A stretch of DNA of 64,000 nucleotides. Source: Candidatus Saccharibacteria bacterium UBA2018 (GTDB taxonomy: Bacteria > Patescibacteriota > Saccharimonadia > Saccharimonadales > Saccharimonadaceae). Where the stretch lies: positions 1 through 64,000 of the forward strand of contig DDCA01000003.1 of assembly GCA_002335175.1 (NCBI GenBank), in the 5' to 3' direction. The position numbers were made by a program, and so were the translations under genes. Of the stretch, positions 23,542 to 33,428 are shown piece by piece; positions within the stretch are counted from its first letter, which is position 1; every line of letters starts with the position of its first letter. Below the pieces are notes generated by a model. It was not told the DNA's origin, searched no databases, and saw only the letters and a program-made list of their open reading frames with translations.

Positions 23542-25974
23542 ATGAAAACATACGTCCGATTGAAATTCAAACACCCCATCGGTAAAACACTCCTGGCAAT
23601 AGGAATCATCACCGGGATAGCTTTTAGTGTGACATTGACAGCATCGGCATTACCTGGAGCCGTGTTAAACAGACTGAAGGATAACTCAGAGAACACTAGC
23701 ATCTCACCAAATCCATACTCGCTCCTGCTTTATAAACAGGGAAATGATGGTAATTGGAATTCATGGGGCGCGTCGATGTTCAACCCCCCCGGAGGCAACA
23801 ACCAGTCTTCGGGTGTGGGATTCAAACATCTTTTGAAGAACGAACAGACGTCTAATATTCGAAAATTGATACTGCGTGCATACTACAAAACGCTAGGCGA
23901 AGCCCAGAGTGCAACAATCTCGGTACGATCGGACTGGTGTAATTTCTCAGCTCGAAATGGAGGTCCAACCCCAGACACTGACGGAGATCCAAACAATAAC
24001 AGCGGAACCGAAGAAAACCACAGGCTTGAAGTTCTGGTAAATGGAGTACGACGATTCTATTCGAATGCAACTCAGAACAATACCCCGGCCGTTTGTAATA
24101 ATTTTGAAAATGCAAATTATTCAGCATCAGGTACACCGGTTCGCGCGCCGTCAGATGCTAACAACGGCACTGGCATGTATTTTAACCAATACGAATTTAT
24201 CCTCCATGGGAACAGATATACCAGTGGCGGTCAACAAATCCGGTTCCAAGCCCGGGCTTCGGGTACAGGGGTAATTGGTCTTAAGAAGCAGGCACTGCCT
24301 ACCGAGTTTGGGGTAGCCGAAAACTTTAACCAATTTGATCATAACGTAGCTGTATCAGTACCATTTGGTGCTTCGTGTAAGGATCCTGATAATCAGCCCT
24401 TTTCGCAAATAAGTATATATGATGGAGACCTGGAAGTATTTGGGAACACTTACGTTTTCATCCTTAAACGTACTGATGGGGGGGCTTGGGAAAAGCTGGC
24501 ACAAAACGAATATGGCGATGTAGGCACGCCGTATGAACCTGTCAGAGCAGTTTGGGAAGGCGGTAATGAGCGTTTTAGGCTTACTGCTACCACCGGTCAG
24601 TCCTCCATTTTGTATTTGAAAAACTTCAGGCAAAACACAGACTACCTATTGGTGCTTGATAACCCTGATCAGACTGCTAACCACCCGCCTGGAAATGTTT
24701 TAAGTTTTGAGGTACCGGGAGATTCTATCAATACACAAGTGGACTGTGATTATAACTTAACTCCTGGGGTTACCCAACAGCAGCCGGCCGGCGCGTTTAC
24801 TGGGGACGCTAACTTCAACGTACAGGGGACTATCGACATCGATGATGCCGTCGACACAGATGCGCATCTCTGGCAACTGTCAGTAGTTAATTCGCCCAAC
24901 AGGCCAGCTAATGTTGCTGCCGCAACTAATAGTTCACTACCCTGTGCATGGCAATCAAACTGTTCTGTTCTTGCGACTGGCTCTGATCCGGATGGTTTCG
25001 AAGCTGATTTTGCAACCGCAATGGAAAACTACCAGCAATCCGATACCCCGATTGGTACTTGGATATGCTTTTTCATGTCCGTTAGCAAGCCAACCGATAC
25101 TAGCGCTGCTGGTGTGTGGGCGCATAGCGCTCTGATATGTAATGTGTCTGGCAGGGAGCCGCGCATTCAGGTATGGGGATACGACGCACGGGTGGTAAGC
25201 AATATAAATACTAGTACTACAACCCAGGGGACAGAACTCCAAGGCAGCTGGGGCGAGTATGGCATACTTTCCAACGGCACAAATACAAATATGGGCTCTG
25301 GAAGCGGCTTGCTAAATGGGTCGACAACAGCGACGCAGTCTGGTTGGAGCGGTCTGACATTTGCGAATACTTCCGGGGGCGGCCTGGGGCTACCGCAGTT
25401 CGGAGGTTATGGGGGTGTGACGTATCCCACAACCAATGAAACAATTACTGAAACCTACCTGACCCGCTCTGAAGGTGGGCCGATTGCAAGTGGGACCAGG
25501 CGGGTGGTGCAGGTGGGTACTCTAACAATAACCAGCGACATGATTTATGACGATGACGGACCGCTTGGGACTGGATACAGCTCAATCACGCAGATTCCGC
25601 GGGTTGTCTTTATTGCCGACGAAATTATCATCGACGCCAGTGTCCGGAGGATTGATCCGTGGCTGATTGCCAACAGGATAACGACATGCGACGATGCAAG
25701 AGACGGCAGCAACAACTACTTCTTGCAGGTGTCTGAAATGCAAAACTACAACCTGCATAGCGGCATGTGCAATCTGTCACTTAAATTCAACGGTCCGGTG
25801 ATTTCTGATTCAATTTACCTCATGCGAACAACGGCACCGACCGCGACGGACGACAACCCGGCAGAAACCTTTAATTTGCGGTCCGATGCCTTCTTGTCAT
25901 CGATGGTTGGCGGTGGTGGTGAAGACCCGGTAGCCACAACCGACCAAATCACTGACGTACCGCCACGATTCTAA
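23542..25974 (+). CDS. large secreted surface protein ahead of the pilus genes, 810 aa
   Basis: A membrane signal (about residues 15-37) is followed by about 770 residues rich in Asn, Thr, Gly and Ser with scattered cysteines, typical of an extracellular beta-rich protein; it ends in PPRF. I recognise no named domain. Codon use is that of the core genes, unlike unit C just upstream. ATG 23542 lies 22 nt after a TACAAT box (23514-23519). It ends 53 nt before pilM, so it may be a pilus-associated adhesin, by context only. Confidence 0.75.
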   Translation: MKTYVRLKFKHPIGKTLLAIGIITGIAFSVTLTASALPGAVLNRLKDNSENTSISPNPYSLLLYKQGNDGNWNSWGASMFNPPGGNNQSSGVGFKHLLKNEQTSNIRKLILRAYYKTLGEAQSATISVRSDWCNFSARNGGPTPDTDGDPNNNSGTEENHRLEVLVNGVRRFYSNATQNNTPAVCNNFENANYSASGTPVRAPSDANNGTGMYFNQYEFILHGNRYTSGGQQIRFQARASGTGVIGLKKQALPTEFGVAENFNQFDHNVAVSVPFGASCKDPDNQPFSQISIYDGDLEVFGNTYVFILKRTDGGAWEKLAQNEYGDVGTPYEPVRAVWEGGNERFRLTATTGQSSILYLKNFRQNTDYLLVLDNPDQTANHPPGNVLSFEVPGDSINTQVDCDYNLTPGVTQQQPAGAFTGDANFNVQGTIDIDDAVDTDAHLWQLSVVNSPNRPANVAAATNSSLPCAWQSNCSVLATGSDPDGFEADFATAMENYQQSDTPIGTWICFFMSVSKPTDTSAAGVWAHSALICNVSGREPRIQVWGYDARVVSNINTSTTTQGTELQGSWGEYGILSNGTNTNMGSGSGLLNGSTTATQSGWSGLTFANTSGGGLGLPQFGGYGGVTYPTTNETITETYLTRSEGGPIASGTRRVVQVGTLTITSDMIYDDDGPLGTGYSSITQIPRVVFIADEIIIDASVRRIDPWLIANRITTCDDARDGSNNYFLQVSEMQNYNLHSGMCNLSLKFNGPVISDSIYLMRTTAPTATDDNPAETFNLRSDAFLSSMVGGGGEDPVATTDQITDVPPRF

Positions 25975-26027
25975 AGGGGAAGAAATGCTTGCCCGACCTA
26001 TAGTGCTTATGTATAATGAGGCGTACT

Positions 26028-27074
26028 ATGGCATTCGTAAAAAGTGTGGGCGATTTCTTTGGTCTTGATATCGGTACGAACGCAATCCGTGTCGTCCAAC
26101 TCTCGGGCAACCCTGGCAACTGGAGCCTGTCACACTATGGCTATGCACCAATTGACTCCAAAACAAGCGCAAGCGACTCTCCTGAGGCCCGCCGGCGTTT
26201 AGGCGAAGTGATTATGACGGCGATTGGCCAATCGGGCATTAAAACGCGCGATGTGGCGATCGGGCTGCCGTCCCAAAAGACATTTACAACAGTCATCGAC
26301 GTACCAACTATGAGCGAAGCCGAGCTGCGTAACACCATTAAGTATCAGATTGATCAGTACATTCCAATGAGTATCGACGAAGCCAAGGTCGACTGGAAGC
26401 TGCTTGGCCAAAGCTTACATGATCCCAAGCAACAAGAGGTATTACTCACCAGTACAGCTATTAATTACTCGGAAGACCGGTTGGAACTGGTTGAGGGTCT
26501 GGGACTGAACGTGATTGCCGCAGAGCCCGAACCGATTGCTATGATTCGTTCATTGCTTCCGACTGGCCTAGCCGATGCCCGGCTGATTGTTGATATGGGC
26601 GACCAGTCAACCGACCTTGCGATTACCTTTGGCGATGCTCCACGGCTAGTGCGAACAATTCCGGTCGGCCTTAGCTCACTCTTAAAGGCTATTGTACAGA
26701 ACCTGAATGTCCAAGAAGACCAAGCCCGCCAGTTCGTGCTGAAATTTGGCCTGGCACCCGACCGCCTGGACGGCCAGGTATTAAAGGCACTCGATGCAAC
26801 GCTCGATAATTTTGCCAGCGAGCTCACCAAATCAGTCAAGTTTTTCCAAACCCGCTACCCGAACACGCCAGTCGGCGGTATTTTGCTGGCCGGTTACGCT
26901 AGCAGCATCCCGCGCTTCAACGAATACGTCGCTGGAAAGACCGGCATTGCCACTGAGGCAGCTAACCCATGGCAAAAAGTCCGGGTATCACAGAATGACC
27001 AGCAGCAGCTACTCCCAATCATGCATGAATTCGCTACAGTAGTTGGATTAGCTCAAAGGAGCGGGAAGTCATGA
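26028..27074 (+). CDS. pilM: type IV pilus assembly protein PilM
   Basis: 348 aa. Actin-like ATPase fold: GLDIGTNAIRVVQL at the start, DVAIGLPSQKTF, LIVDMGDQSTDLAITFGDAP and GGILLAGYASSIPRF. It forms the cytoplasmic ring that binds PilN. A TATAAT box (26012-26017) lies 10 nt before the ATG, marking the start of the pilus operon. It overlaps pilN by 4 bases. Confidence 0.92.
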   Translation: MAFVKSVGDFFGLDIGTNAIRVVQLSGNPGNWSLSHYGYAPIDSKTSASDSPEARRRLGEVIMTAIGQSGIKTRDVAIGLPSQKTFTTVIDVPTMSEAELRNTIKYQIDQYIPMSIDEAKVDWKLLGQSLHDPKQQEVLLTSTAINYSEDRLELVEGLGLNVIAAEPEPIAMIRSLLPTGLADARLIVDMGDQSTDLAITFGDAPRLVRTIPVGLSSLLKAIVQNLNVQEDQARQFVLKFGLAPDRLDGQVLKALDATLDNFASELTKSVKFFQTRYPNTPVGGILLAGYASSIPRFNEYVAGKTGIATEAANPWQKVRVSQNDQQQLLPIMHEFATVVGLAQRSGKS

Positions 27075-27781
27075 TTGAAGTCAACCTGATTCCGGACGTC
27101 AAACTAGAGCTGCTGAGGGCAAATCGCCAACGCCGGACGGTTATTTCGTTTGCAATTTTGCTGGCAATCGGTTCGCTGGCTGTTGTCGTACTGTTGGCAT
27201 TTTATGCATTTGGCGTACAGACTATAGCTGATAGCTTAGCTGATAGCAGTATCTCGTCAGAAGGCAAGAAGTTAACCAGTGTTGAAGACCTTTCGAAGAC
27301 GCTGACAATCCAGAAACAGCTCAATACACTGTCAACGCAGCACGACGACAAAAAACTTACGTCGCGTCTGTTTGACATCCTTGATACGACGATACCGAGT
27401 GGTGAAAATGTCGTTGCCATTTCGCGCTTAGCGCTCGATACAGACGAGCATACGGTCAGCTTGGAGTGTGAAGCCAGGAATGGCTACGAAGCCCTTGAAG
27501 TCTTTAAGAAGACGATTCAGCAGACCAAGTTCCAGTATTCGGTTGGTGGCGAAGCCCAAGACCCCATCAACATTGCTTCGAATATATCTGATGGCGAACG
27601 GCGCTACGGTGAAAATAGCGCCGGCCAGCGTGTCCTGCGCTTTTCCCTGACGTTTACGTACCCCGACGAGTTGTTTGCTCCAACCAGCCAAAGCGGCAAG
27701 GTTATCGCACCAAACAAGCAAAACGCAACTGACTCAGCCCGTGGCGTACCGAAGAGTCTGTTTACGGGAGGACAAGAGTAA
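27071..27781 (+). CDS. pilN: type IV pilus assembly protein PilN-like
   Basis: 236 aa. A short start MIEVNLIPDVKLELL holds the conserved IN/VNLIP motif that inserts in PilM; one transmembrane helix (about residues 24-48) and an outside ferredoxin-like domain follow. It overlaps pilM by 4 bases and pilO by one base. Confidence 0.85.
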   Translation: MIEVNLIPDVKLELLRANRQRRTVISFAILLAIGSLAVVVLLAFYAFGVQTIADSLADSSISSEGKKLTSVEDLSKTLTIQKQLNTLSTQHDDKKLTSRLFDILDTTIPSGENVVAISRLALDTDEHTVSLECEARNGYEALEVFKKTIQQTKFQYSVGGEAQDPINIASNISDGERRYGENSAGQRVLRFSLTFTYPDELFAPTSQSGKVIAPNKQNATDSARGVPKSLFTGGQE

Positions 27782-28458
27782 TGGCTGACAACACACCGGC
27801 ACTCCGCAAACGCCAACAGATTGAAAATGCTGGCCGCACTATGTTCCTGTGGGTCGCAGGTGCCGCTGCTATCGTTGGCATCTCTGCCGTATTGTCATTG
27901 TCACTTGTCGAGCGGATTACCTTCCGTCAAGAGGTTATCGGCGAAAAGAACAAGACCGTCGACACGTTGAAGAAGAACAACGAAACCGTCGAAACATTAA
28001 AGCAGCAGGTGCGCGTACTTAATACCAACCCGGCGCTGAATGCTACGCCGCGGCTTGCGGGTACCGAGGCAATTTCTGTTATCCTCGATGCACTGCCGGC
28101 TAACCCGAACTCATCGGCACTTGGTGCTTCTTTGCAGCAAAAATTACTCAACGTTAGCGCCGTATCAGTTGATTCCTTAACCGTCAACCCGATTGCCGGC
28201 GTTGAAGACACCGGCGAAGAAAGCAGCAGCGAATCTGGCGGCGAGAATGAAATCACGTTCCAATTTGCCGTGACAGCCAGTAATGCCAGCAGTTTGAAGC
28301 AAGTCCTCCGCAACCTTGAAAAATCTATCCGTGTAATTGATTTAACCTCGGTGACTATTGAACAGCAAAGCAGCCGGATTACCCTAAATGCCGAAGGCAG
28401 GGCGTACTACCAACCCGAAACGAAGGTTGAACTAAAGGAAAAGAGTTTACGGCCATGA
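27781..28458 (+). CDS. pilO: type IV pilus assembly protein PilO-like
   Basis: 225 aa. Cytoplasmic 25 residues, one transmembrane helix (about 20-42), a coiled coil (about 50-75) and an outside domain, the layout of PilO, the PilN partner. The call rests on position and topology more than on sequence. Confidence 0.75.
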   Translation: MADNTPALRKRQQIENAGRTMFLWVAGAAAIVGISAVLSLSLVERITFRQEVIGEKNKTVDTLKKNNETVETLKQQVRVLNTNPALNATPRLAGTEAISVILDALPANPNSSALGASLQQKLLNVSAVSVDSLTVNPIAGVEDTGEESSSESGGENEITFQFAVTASNASSLKQVLRNLEKSIRVIDLTSVTIEQQSSRITLNAEGRAYYQPETKVELKEKSLRP

Positions 28459-28709
28459 AATCAACCGATATTGCCATGATTATCCTGATTGCTTCGGTCA
28501 GCGTGGCCGTAGCCTATGGCGTGGTGAGCGCTATTCCTGGCCTTAAACTGTCGAGTGACCCTGTCAAGGTAAAAACGATCGAGCGCTACACGAGCACGAT
28601 TGACGATCCAAGTTCAACAGTCTTTAGCAACAGCGCCATTAACCCTACCGTTGACGTCGAGATTGGCGGTACCAGCGCCAAAACGTCTGGATCAACGGGT
28701 ACTCCGTAA
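28455..28709 (+). CDS. small membrane protein in pilus operon, 84 aa
   Basis: One transmembrane helix (about residues 6-28) and a short Ser/Thr/Val-rich outside tail. It overlaps pilO by 4 bases. It may stand in for PilP, but it has no lipobox and no recognisable PilP fold. Confidence 0.65.
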   Translation: MKSTDIAMIILIASVSVAVAYGVVSAIPGLKLSSDPVKVKTIERYTSTIDDPSSTVFSNSAINPTVDVEIGGTSAKTSGSTGTP

Positions 28710-28724
28710 GGAAGGACGAGGCGT

Positions 28725-30488
28725 ATGGCACTACTGACAGCCGAACTCCAAGACAAACTGCTCGGCCTGTTAAAGGACGAGGGGTTGGTAGCAAAGGAAC
28801 AAATCGAGGCGGCTCAATCCGAAGCAGCGACGGCGAACAAGCCGGTACTGGCACTACTAACAGAGCAGGGCCTGGTTGACGACGAGTTGCTGACACATGC
28901 GACCGCTCAGGTATCGGGCGTACCGTATGTCAACTTGCGCAACACCTTAATTAACGAAAAGATTCTAAATCTGCTGCCAGAGGACATCGCCGAGCGTTTC
29001 ATGGCCGTGCCGCTGGCCGAAGTTCAAAACCGTTTAGCCGTTGCGATGATTGACGCTAACAACGTTCAGGCTGTCGACTATCTGGCGAACCGGATCCAGC
29101 GCCCTATAAAAGTATTTATGGCCTCGGAAGCTGGCGTACGGCATATTCTCGACCAATACAAAACGGACTTATCAAGTGTCGATGTTGCCGCCGAGCAGAG
29201 CGAACAGGATGCTTCAACTGAAAAAGCTGCCAATATCAAAACTATCGTTCAGGATTCGCCGATTTCCCGGGCACTTAGCACTATTTTGGAGTATGCCGTC
29301 AAAACCAGAGCGTCAGACATCCACATTGAACCAATGGAGTCCGCTCTAAAAATTCGCTGCCGGGTTGACGGCGTGCTGCGTGAGATAATGCAGCTGCCAA
29401 AAAGCATTGAGCCGGCCCTGGTTAGCCGAATAAAAATTTTATCCAGCCTGAAAATTGACGAACACCGCACGCCGCAAGACGGCCAGTTTGCCATTGCCGT
29501 AGCAGACAAAGAGGTTGACCTCCGTATTTCCGTCAGCCCTGTTGTCTGGGGTGAGCAGGTCGTCATTCGTCTGCTCGACAAGTCTGGTAATAGTTTCGAT
29601 CTTGAGGAAATGGGGTACGCAGGCCGGGCACTCCGTGCTATCCGAAAAGGTATCCAACGCCCGAACGGCATGATTATAACCAGTGGTCCAACCGGCAGCG
29701 GTAAGTCGACCAGCCTGTATGCGCTCATCAAAGAAATTAAAGACGACTCGGTCAATATCGTGACGCTTGAAGACCCGGTTGAATACAAGATGCAAGGCGT
29801 CAACCAAATCCAAGTCAACGCCGAAGTCGGCCTGACGTTTGGCAATGGCCTGCGCTCGATTCTGCGCCAAGACCCGGACGTAGTGATGGTAGGGGAAATT
29901 CGTGACAAAGAAACGGCCGAACTCGCCGTTCAGGCGGCACTAACTGGTCACTTGGTTTTTAGCACGCTTCACACCAACTCGGCTGCGGGTGTCTTGCCGC
30001 GGCTTCTCGATATGGGCATCGAGCCGTTTTTGATTGCCAGCACCGTCAACACTATCATTGGCCAGCGCTTGGTTCGCCGAGTGTCGCCAAAACGTGATGC
30101 CTACAACTCGACACCTATTGAAACCCAGAATATTATAACGACCGTCGGCCATTTATTGCCAAAGACGAAAGGCCAAGTTGCTCAAGTAGCTGAAGATATT
30201 GGCTTCAAAGACTTGCCGTTAGCTGGCCAAAGCGCTTATACTTTAGTCAAGGGAAAAGACACGCCTCAGACCCCAAGGGGTTACACCGGCCGGGCTGGCC
30301 TGTACGAGGTGATGGACGTGACCGAGGACATTCAAAACCTAATCGTCAAACGAGCTACGAGCGCTGAAATCCAACGGATGGCCGTGCAGCAAGGCATGAT
30401 TACCATGCGCCAAGATGGGTATCTAAAAGCGCTGACAGGTCTGACGACACTAGAGGAAGTAAACCGGGTTGCGGCCGATACGGCCTAG
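28725..30488 (+). CDS. pilB: type IV pilus extension ATPase PilB
   Basis: 587 aa. An N-terminal MshEN-like domain (residues 1-150) precedes the GspE/PilB ATPase with Walker A GPTGSGKST near residue 325, Asp box and Walker B (LRQDPDVVMVGEIRD) and His box (GHLVFSTLHTNSA). The four-Cys zinc motif of many PilB proteins is absent. It drives pilus growth. Confidence 0.94.
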   Translation: MALLTAELQDKLLGLLKDEGLVAKEQIEAAQSEAATANKPVLALLTEQGLVDDELLTHATAQVSGVPYVNLRNTLINEKILNLLPEDIAERFMAVPLAEVQNRLAVAMIDANNVQAVDYLANRIQRPIKVFMASEAGVRHILDQYKTDLSSVDVAAEQSEQDASTEKAANIKTIVQDSPISRALSTILEYAVKTRASDIHIEPMESALKIRCRVDGVLREIMQLPKSIEPALVSRIKILSSLKIDEHRTPQDGQFAIAVADKEVDLRISVSPVVWGEQVVIRLLDKSGNSFDLEEMGYAGRALRAIRKGIQRPNGMIITSGPTGSGKSTSLYALIKEIKDDSVNIVTLEDPVEYKMQGVNQIQVNAEVGLTFGNGLRSILRQDPDVVMVGEIRDKETAELAVQAALTGHLVFSTLHTNSAAGVLPRLLDMGIEPFLIASTVNTIIGQRLVRRVSPKRDAYNSTPIETQNIITTVGHLLPKTKGQVAQVAEDIGFKDLPLAGQSAYTLVKGKDTPQTPRGYTGRAGLYEVMDVTEDIQNLIVKRATSAEIQRMAVQQGMITMRQDGYLKALTGLTTLEEVNRVAADTA

Positions 30489-30515
30489 AAGAAAGAAACC
30501 GAGGTGGGATAAAAC

Positions 30516-31583
30516 ATGAACCAAGAACTAAGAATCGAATTACTGTTAGAAGAAGTCGTCAAGAAGCGGGCGAGTGACCTTCACCTTCAAGTCGGCTTGC
30601 CGCCAATGCTTCGTGTAGATGGCTCGCTAACACCGATAGCGGGCTATAACGCCCTCGGCGAGGCTGAAGTTGAAACACTGATTTTTGCTATTCTCGACCA
30701 AGACCAGCAGCAAATCCTCCAAAAAGACAAAGAATTCGACTTTTCATTTGCCTTTGGGAACCTTGGCCGTTTCCGTGTAAATGCCTTTCATGAACGCGGT
30801 AACATGGCCGCAGCGCTTCGTCTAATACCAAATGACATCAAGAATGTGCTGGAGCTTGGTATGCCGCAAGTTGTTAACGGCTTCGCCGATTATCCGCGTG
30901 GCCTGGTGCTCGTAACTGGTCCGACTGGTTCCGGTAAGTCAACGACACTGGCGGCACTCATCGACAAGATAAACACCGAACGTTCTCACCATATTATCAC
31001 CATCGAAGACCCGATTGAATTTACCCATAAATCCAAGAAATCTGTCATCGTTCAGCGCGAAGTTCATTACGACACCTACAGTTTCTCGGCTGCGCTCCGC
31101 TCAAGTCTTCGCCAAGACCCGGACGTTGTTTTAATCGGTGAGATGCGTGACCTTGAAACGATCTCGGCCGCCATTACGATTGCCGAAACAGGTCACTTGG
31201 TGTTCGCGACGCTTCACACTAACTCGGCAGCCCAATCTATCGACCGTATGATCGATGTTTTCCCGCCACACCAGCAGCCGCAGATACGCGCCCAGCTATC
31301 AAACATCCTGATGGCTATTTGTTCGCAGCGTCTCGTACCGTCTATCGGTGGTGGACGGGTAGTCGCTGCCGAAGTACTGATTGCCAACCCAGCCGTCCGC
31401 AATATTATCCGTGAAGGTAAGTCTCACCAGCTCGACGCCGTTATCCAGACTGGCGCCGACCAAGGTATGCAGACGATGGACCGTACACTGGTCAGCTTGG
31501 TTCAAGCCGGTACCGTTACATTTGACGAAGCCCGTAATTACGCCGTTGACTTAACCGAGTTTGAGCGGCTGATGAGAGGCTAG
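30516..31583 (+). CDS. pilT: twitching ATPase PilT
   Basis: 355 aa, standard length. Walker A GPTGSGKSTT near residue 137, EDPIEFTH, LRQDPDVVLIGEMRD and the retraction-type AIRE-like region (GETGHLVFATLHTNSAAQSIDR). Its presence beside pilB predicts pili that retract, hence twitching or DNA/host contact. Confidence 0.95.
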   Translation: MNQELRIELLLEEVVKKRASDLHLQVGLPPMLRVDGSLTPIAGYNALGEAEVETLIFAILDQDQQQILQKDKEFDFSFAFGNLGRFRVNAFHERGNMAAALRLIPNDIKNVLELGMPQVVNGFADYPRGLVLVTGPTGSGKSTTLAALIDKINTERSHHIITIEDPIEFTHKSKKSVIVQREVHYDTYSFSAALRSSLRQDPDVVLIGEMRDLETISAAITIAETGHLVFATLHTNSAAQSIDRMIDVFPPHQQPQIRAQLSNILMAICSQRLVPSIGGGRVVAAEVLIANPAVRNIIREGKSHQLDAVIQTGADQGMQTMDRTLVSLVQAGTVTFDEARNYAVDLTEFERLMRG

Positions 31584-31591
31584 GCGAATAA

Positions 31592-32803
31592 GTGAAGCGG
31601 TTTAACTACGAAGCCAAAGACCTGTCAACTGGTAAGATCGTCAAAGCGACGGTCCAAGCTGACAGTGAGCGCTCTGCAGCTAAATTGCTGATAGGCCAGG
31701 GATTCACACCCCACGAAATCAAAGAAGCCAACGACGATAACGGCCTGCTGACTAAGTTTACGGGCCGTATTACCATTAAAGACAAAGTGGTCTTTACCCG
31801 GCAGCTGTCAACGCTGATTGGCGCCGGCCTGCCGCTCACCCAAAGCCTGCGGACCGTCCACGAACAAACCGAAAATAAGAAGCTGCAAGCCGTTGTTGAT
31901 GACATAATTGCCAGTGTTGAAGGTGGTAAGTCGCTGTCAGAGTCCTTCGCTAAACATCCGGAAGTGTTCGATAATGTTTTCCTTGCGCTTATTACAGCAG
32001 GTGAGGCCTCCGGTACGCTCGATGAAGCCCTGCGGCGCATTGCTACCCAGCAGGAAAAAGACGCAGCCATGATGAGCAAGATAAAAGGTGCACTGACGTA
32101 TCCAATGATCGTGCTGTTTGTCATTATGGGTGTAGTCGTCTTCATGTTAGTAGCCGTCGTACCACAGGTAAAAAATCTTTATATCGACTTGAACCAGGAA
32201 TTGCCGCTAGTGACTCAGTTGATGGTTGGGTTTGCCGATTTTATCATCCGCTTTGGATGGGCCTTGATACCAGTGTTTATCGGTTTAATCTACTTCACCC
32301 GACAATATCTCCGGACGGAGGGCGGTATAAAAACCAAGGATACGCTTAAGCTAAATGCACCAATTTTCGGCCGGATGTTCCGAAAACTCTATATGGCGCG
32401 CCTGGCACGGACCGGACAAACGCTTCTTAACACCGGCGTACCAATGCTCGATATGCTGAAAATTGTGGCCCAAGCAGTGAACAACACGGTTATTGCGAAA
32501 GCAGTCGACCGTGCCGCCGAAAAGGTAAAAGGGGGCAAGGCCCTCAGCGCGTCATTAAAGGGGGAGGAGTACATCCTGCCATTCGTTCCTCAGATGATTT
32601 CAATTGGCGAGCAGTCGGGTAAAATCGACGAAATGATGGGCAAAGCCGCCCAGGTGTACGAAGACGAACTTGACGAAGAAATCAAATCAATTTCTACCGC
32701 TATTGAACCTGTCCTGATGGTAATTTTGGCCGTTGTAGCCGGTACTCTAGTAGCTGCTATTTTGCTGCCGATTTATGGACTTGTGAACAACCTGAATGTA
32801 TAA
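31592..32803 (+). CDS. pilC: type IV pilus platform protein PilC
   Basis: 403 aa with two GspF repeats (TRQLSTLIGAGLPL near residue 70; RLARTGQTLLNTGVPML near residue 270) and three or four membrane helices. GTG start. It sits in the inner membrane above the ATPases. Confidence 0.94.
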   Translation: MKRFNYEAKDLSTGKIVKATVQADSERSAAKLLIGQGFTPHEIKEANDDNGLLTKFTGRITIKDKVVFTRQLSTLIGAGLPLTQSLRTVHEQTENKKLQAVVDDIIASVEGGKSLSESFAKHPEVFDNVFLALITAGEASGTLDEALRRIATQQEKDAAMMSKIKGALTYPMIVLFVIMGVVVFMLVAVVPQVKNLYIDLNQELPLVTQLMVGFADFIIRFGWALIPVFIGLIYFTRQYLRTEGGIKTKDTLKLNAPIFGRMFRKLYMARLARTGQTLLNTGVPMLDMLKIVAQAVNNTVIAKAVDRAAEKVKGGKALSASLKGEEYILPFVPQMISIGEQSGKIDEMMGKAAQVYEDELDEEIKSISTAIEPVLMVILAVVAGTLVAAILLPIYGLVNNLNV

Positions 32804-32817
32804 AGTTGTAAAAAGTG

Positions 32818-32902
32818 TAGACAATTAAAAAATGCCAGAGTATTATAAGGCGTAAGCGGAATGCTCCGACTTACATTAGTTCATCGAAAGGGTAGGCAAC
32901 AC
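32818..32902 (+). promoter_or_regulatory. separate promoter and leader of the major pilin
   Basis: TAGACA (32818-32823), 17-nt spacer, TATTAT (32841-32846), then a leader of about 50 nt with hairpin GTAAG-GGA/TCC-CTTAC. Separate promoters let the pilin be made in excess. Confidence 0.6.
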
Positions 32903-33361
32903 ATGAACGTACAAGCAAATAAAAAAGGGTTCACCATTATCGAGGTCGTATTGGTGCTGGCAATCGCTGCGCTCATCTTCCTAATGATATTTATAGCCCT
33001 CCCAGCGCTCCAGCGCGGACAACGTGACACAGCGCGAAAACAGGACGTAGGTACGGTCGCATCAGCGGTCAACAGCTATCGTTCCAACCATCGTGGCACC
33101 GTGCCACCAGCTGGAAACTTAACCGGAAGCGGTCTGAGTGAATACATCGACAAGCTTTCTCAGGTTTCAGTTGATGATGCCTCCATCACGGTGGTATCTG
33201 ATGACGCTGCTGCATTGCCAAACGAGGGTAGTATCGACACCATTAAGGTATATACTGACGCTAAGTGCGCAGATGACAACACCGTAACAGATGGTTCTGC
33301 CAAACAAGCAGCCGTTACGACTTTCCTTGAAAACGGCGGCGTTTACTGCCAGGACGTCTAA
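32903..33361 (+). CDS. major type IV pilin-like protein
   Basis: 152 aa. Short basic leader ending KKG, then FTIIEVVLVLAIAALIF with the Glu at position +5, the class III signal cut by PilD. The globular part has one cysteine pair (C at about 127 and 149). ATG 32903 is preferred over an upstream in-frame ATG because the prepilin leader then has the usual length. Confidence 0.9.
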   Translation: MNVQANKKGFTIIEVVLVLAIAALIFLMIFIALPALQRGQRDTARKQDVGTVASAVNSYRSNHRGTVPPAGNLTGSGLSEYIDKLSQVSVDDASITVVSDDAAALPNEGSIDTIKVYTDAKCADDNTVTDGSAKQAAVTTFLENGGVYCQDV

Positions 33362-33383
33362 AATAAGTAGTACATAAAACACA

Positions 33384-33408
33384 AGCGGCTTCTCACCAAG
33401 CCGCTTTT
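33384..33408 (+). terminator. pilin terminator
   Basis: AAGCGGC pairs with GCCGCTT and is followed by TTGTT. Confidence 0.75.
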
Positions 33409-33428
33409 GTTATGTATAATGAATGACA

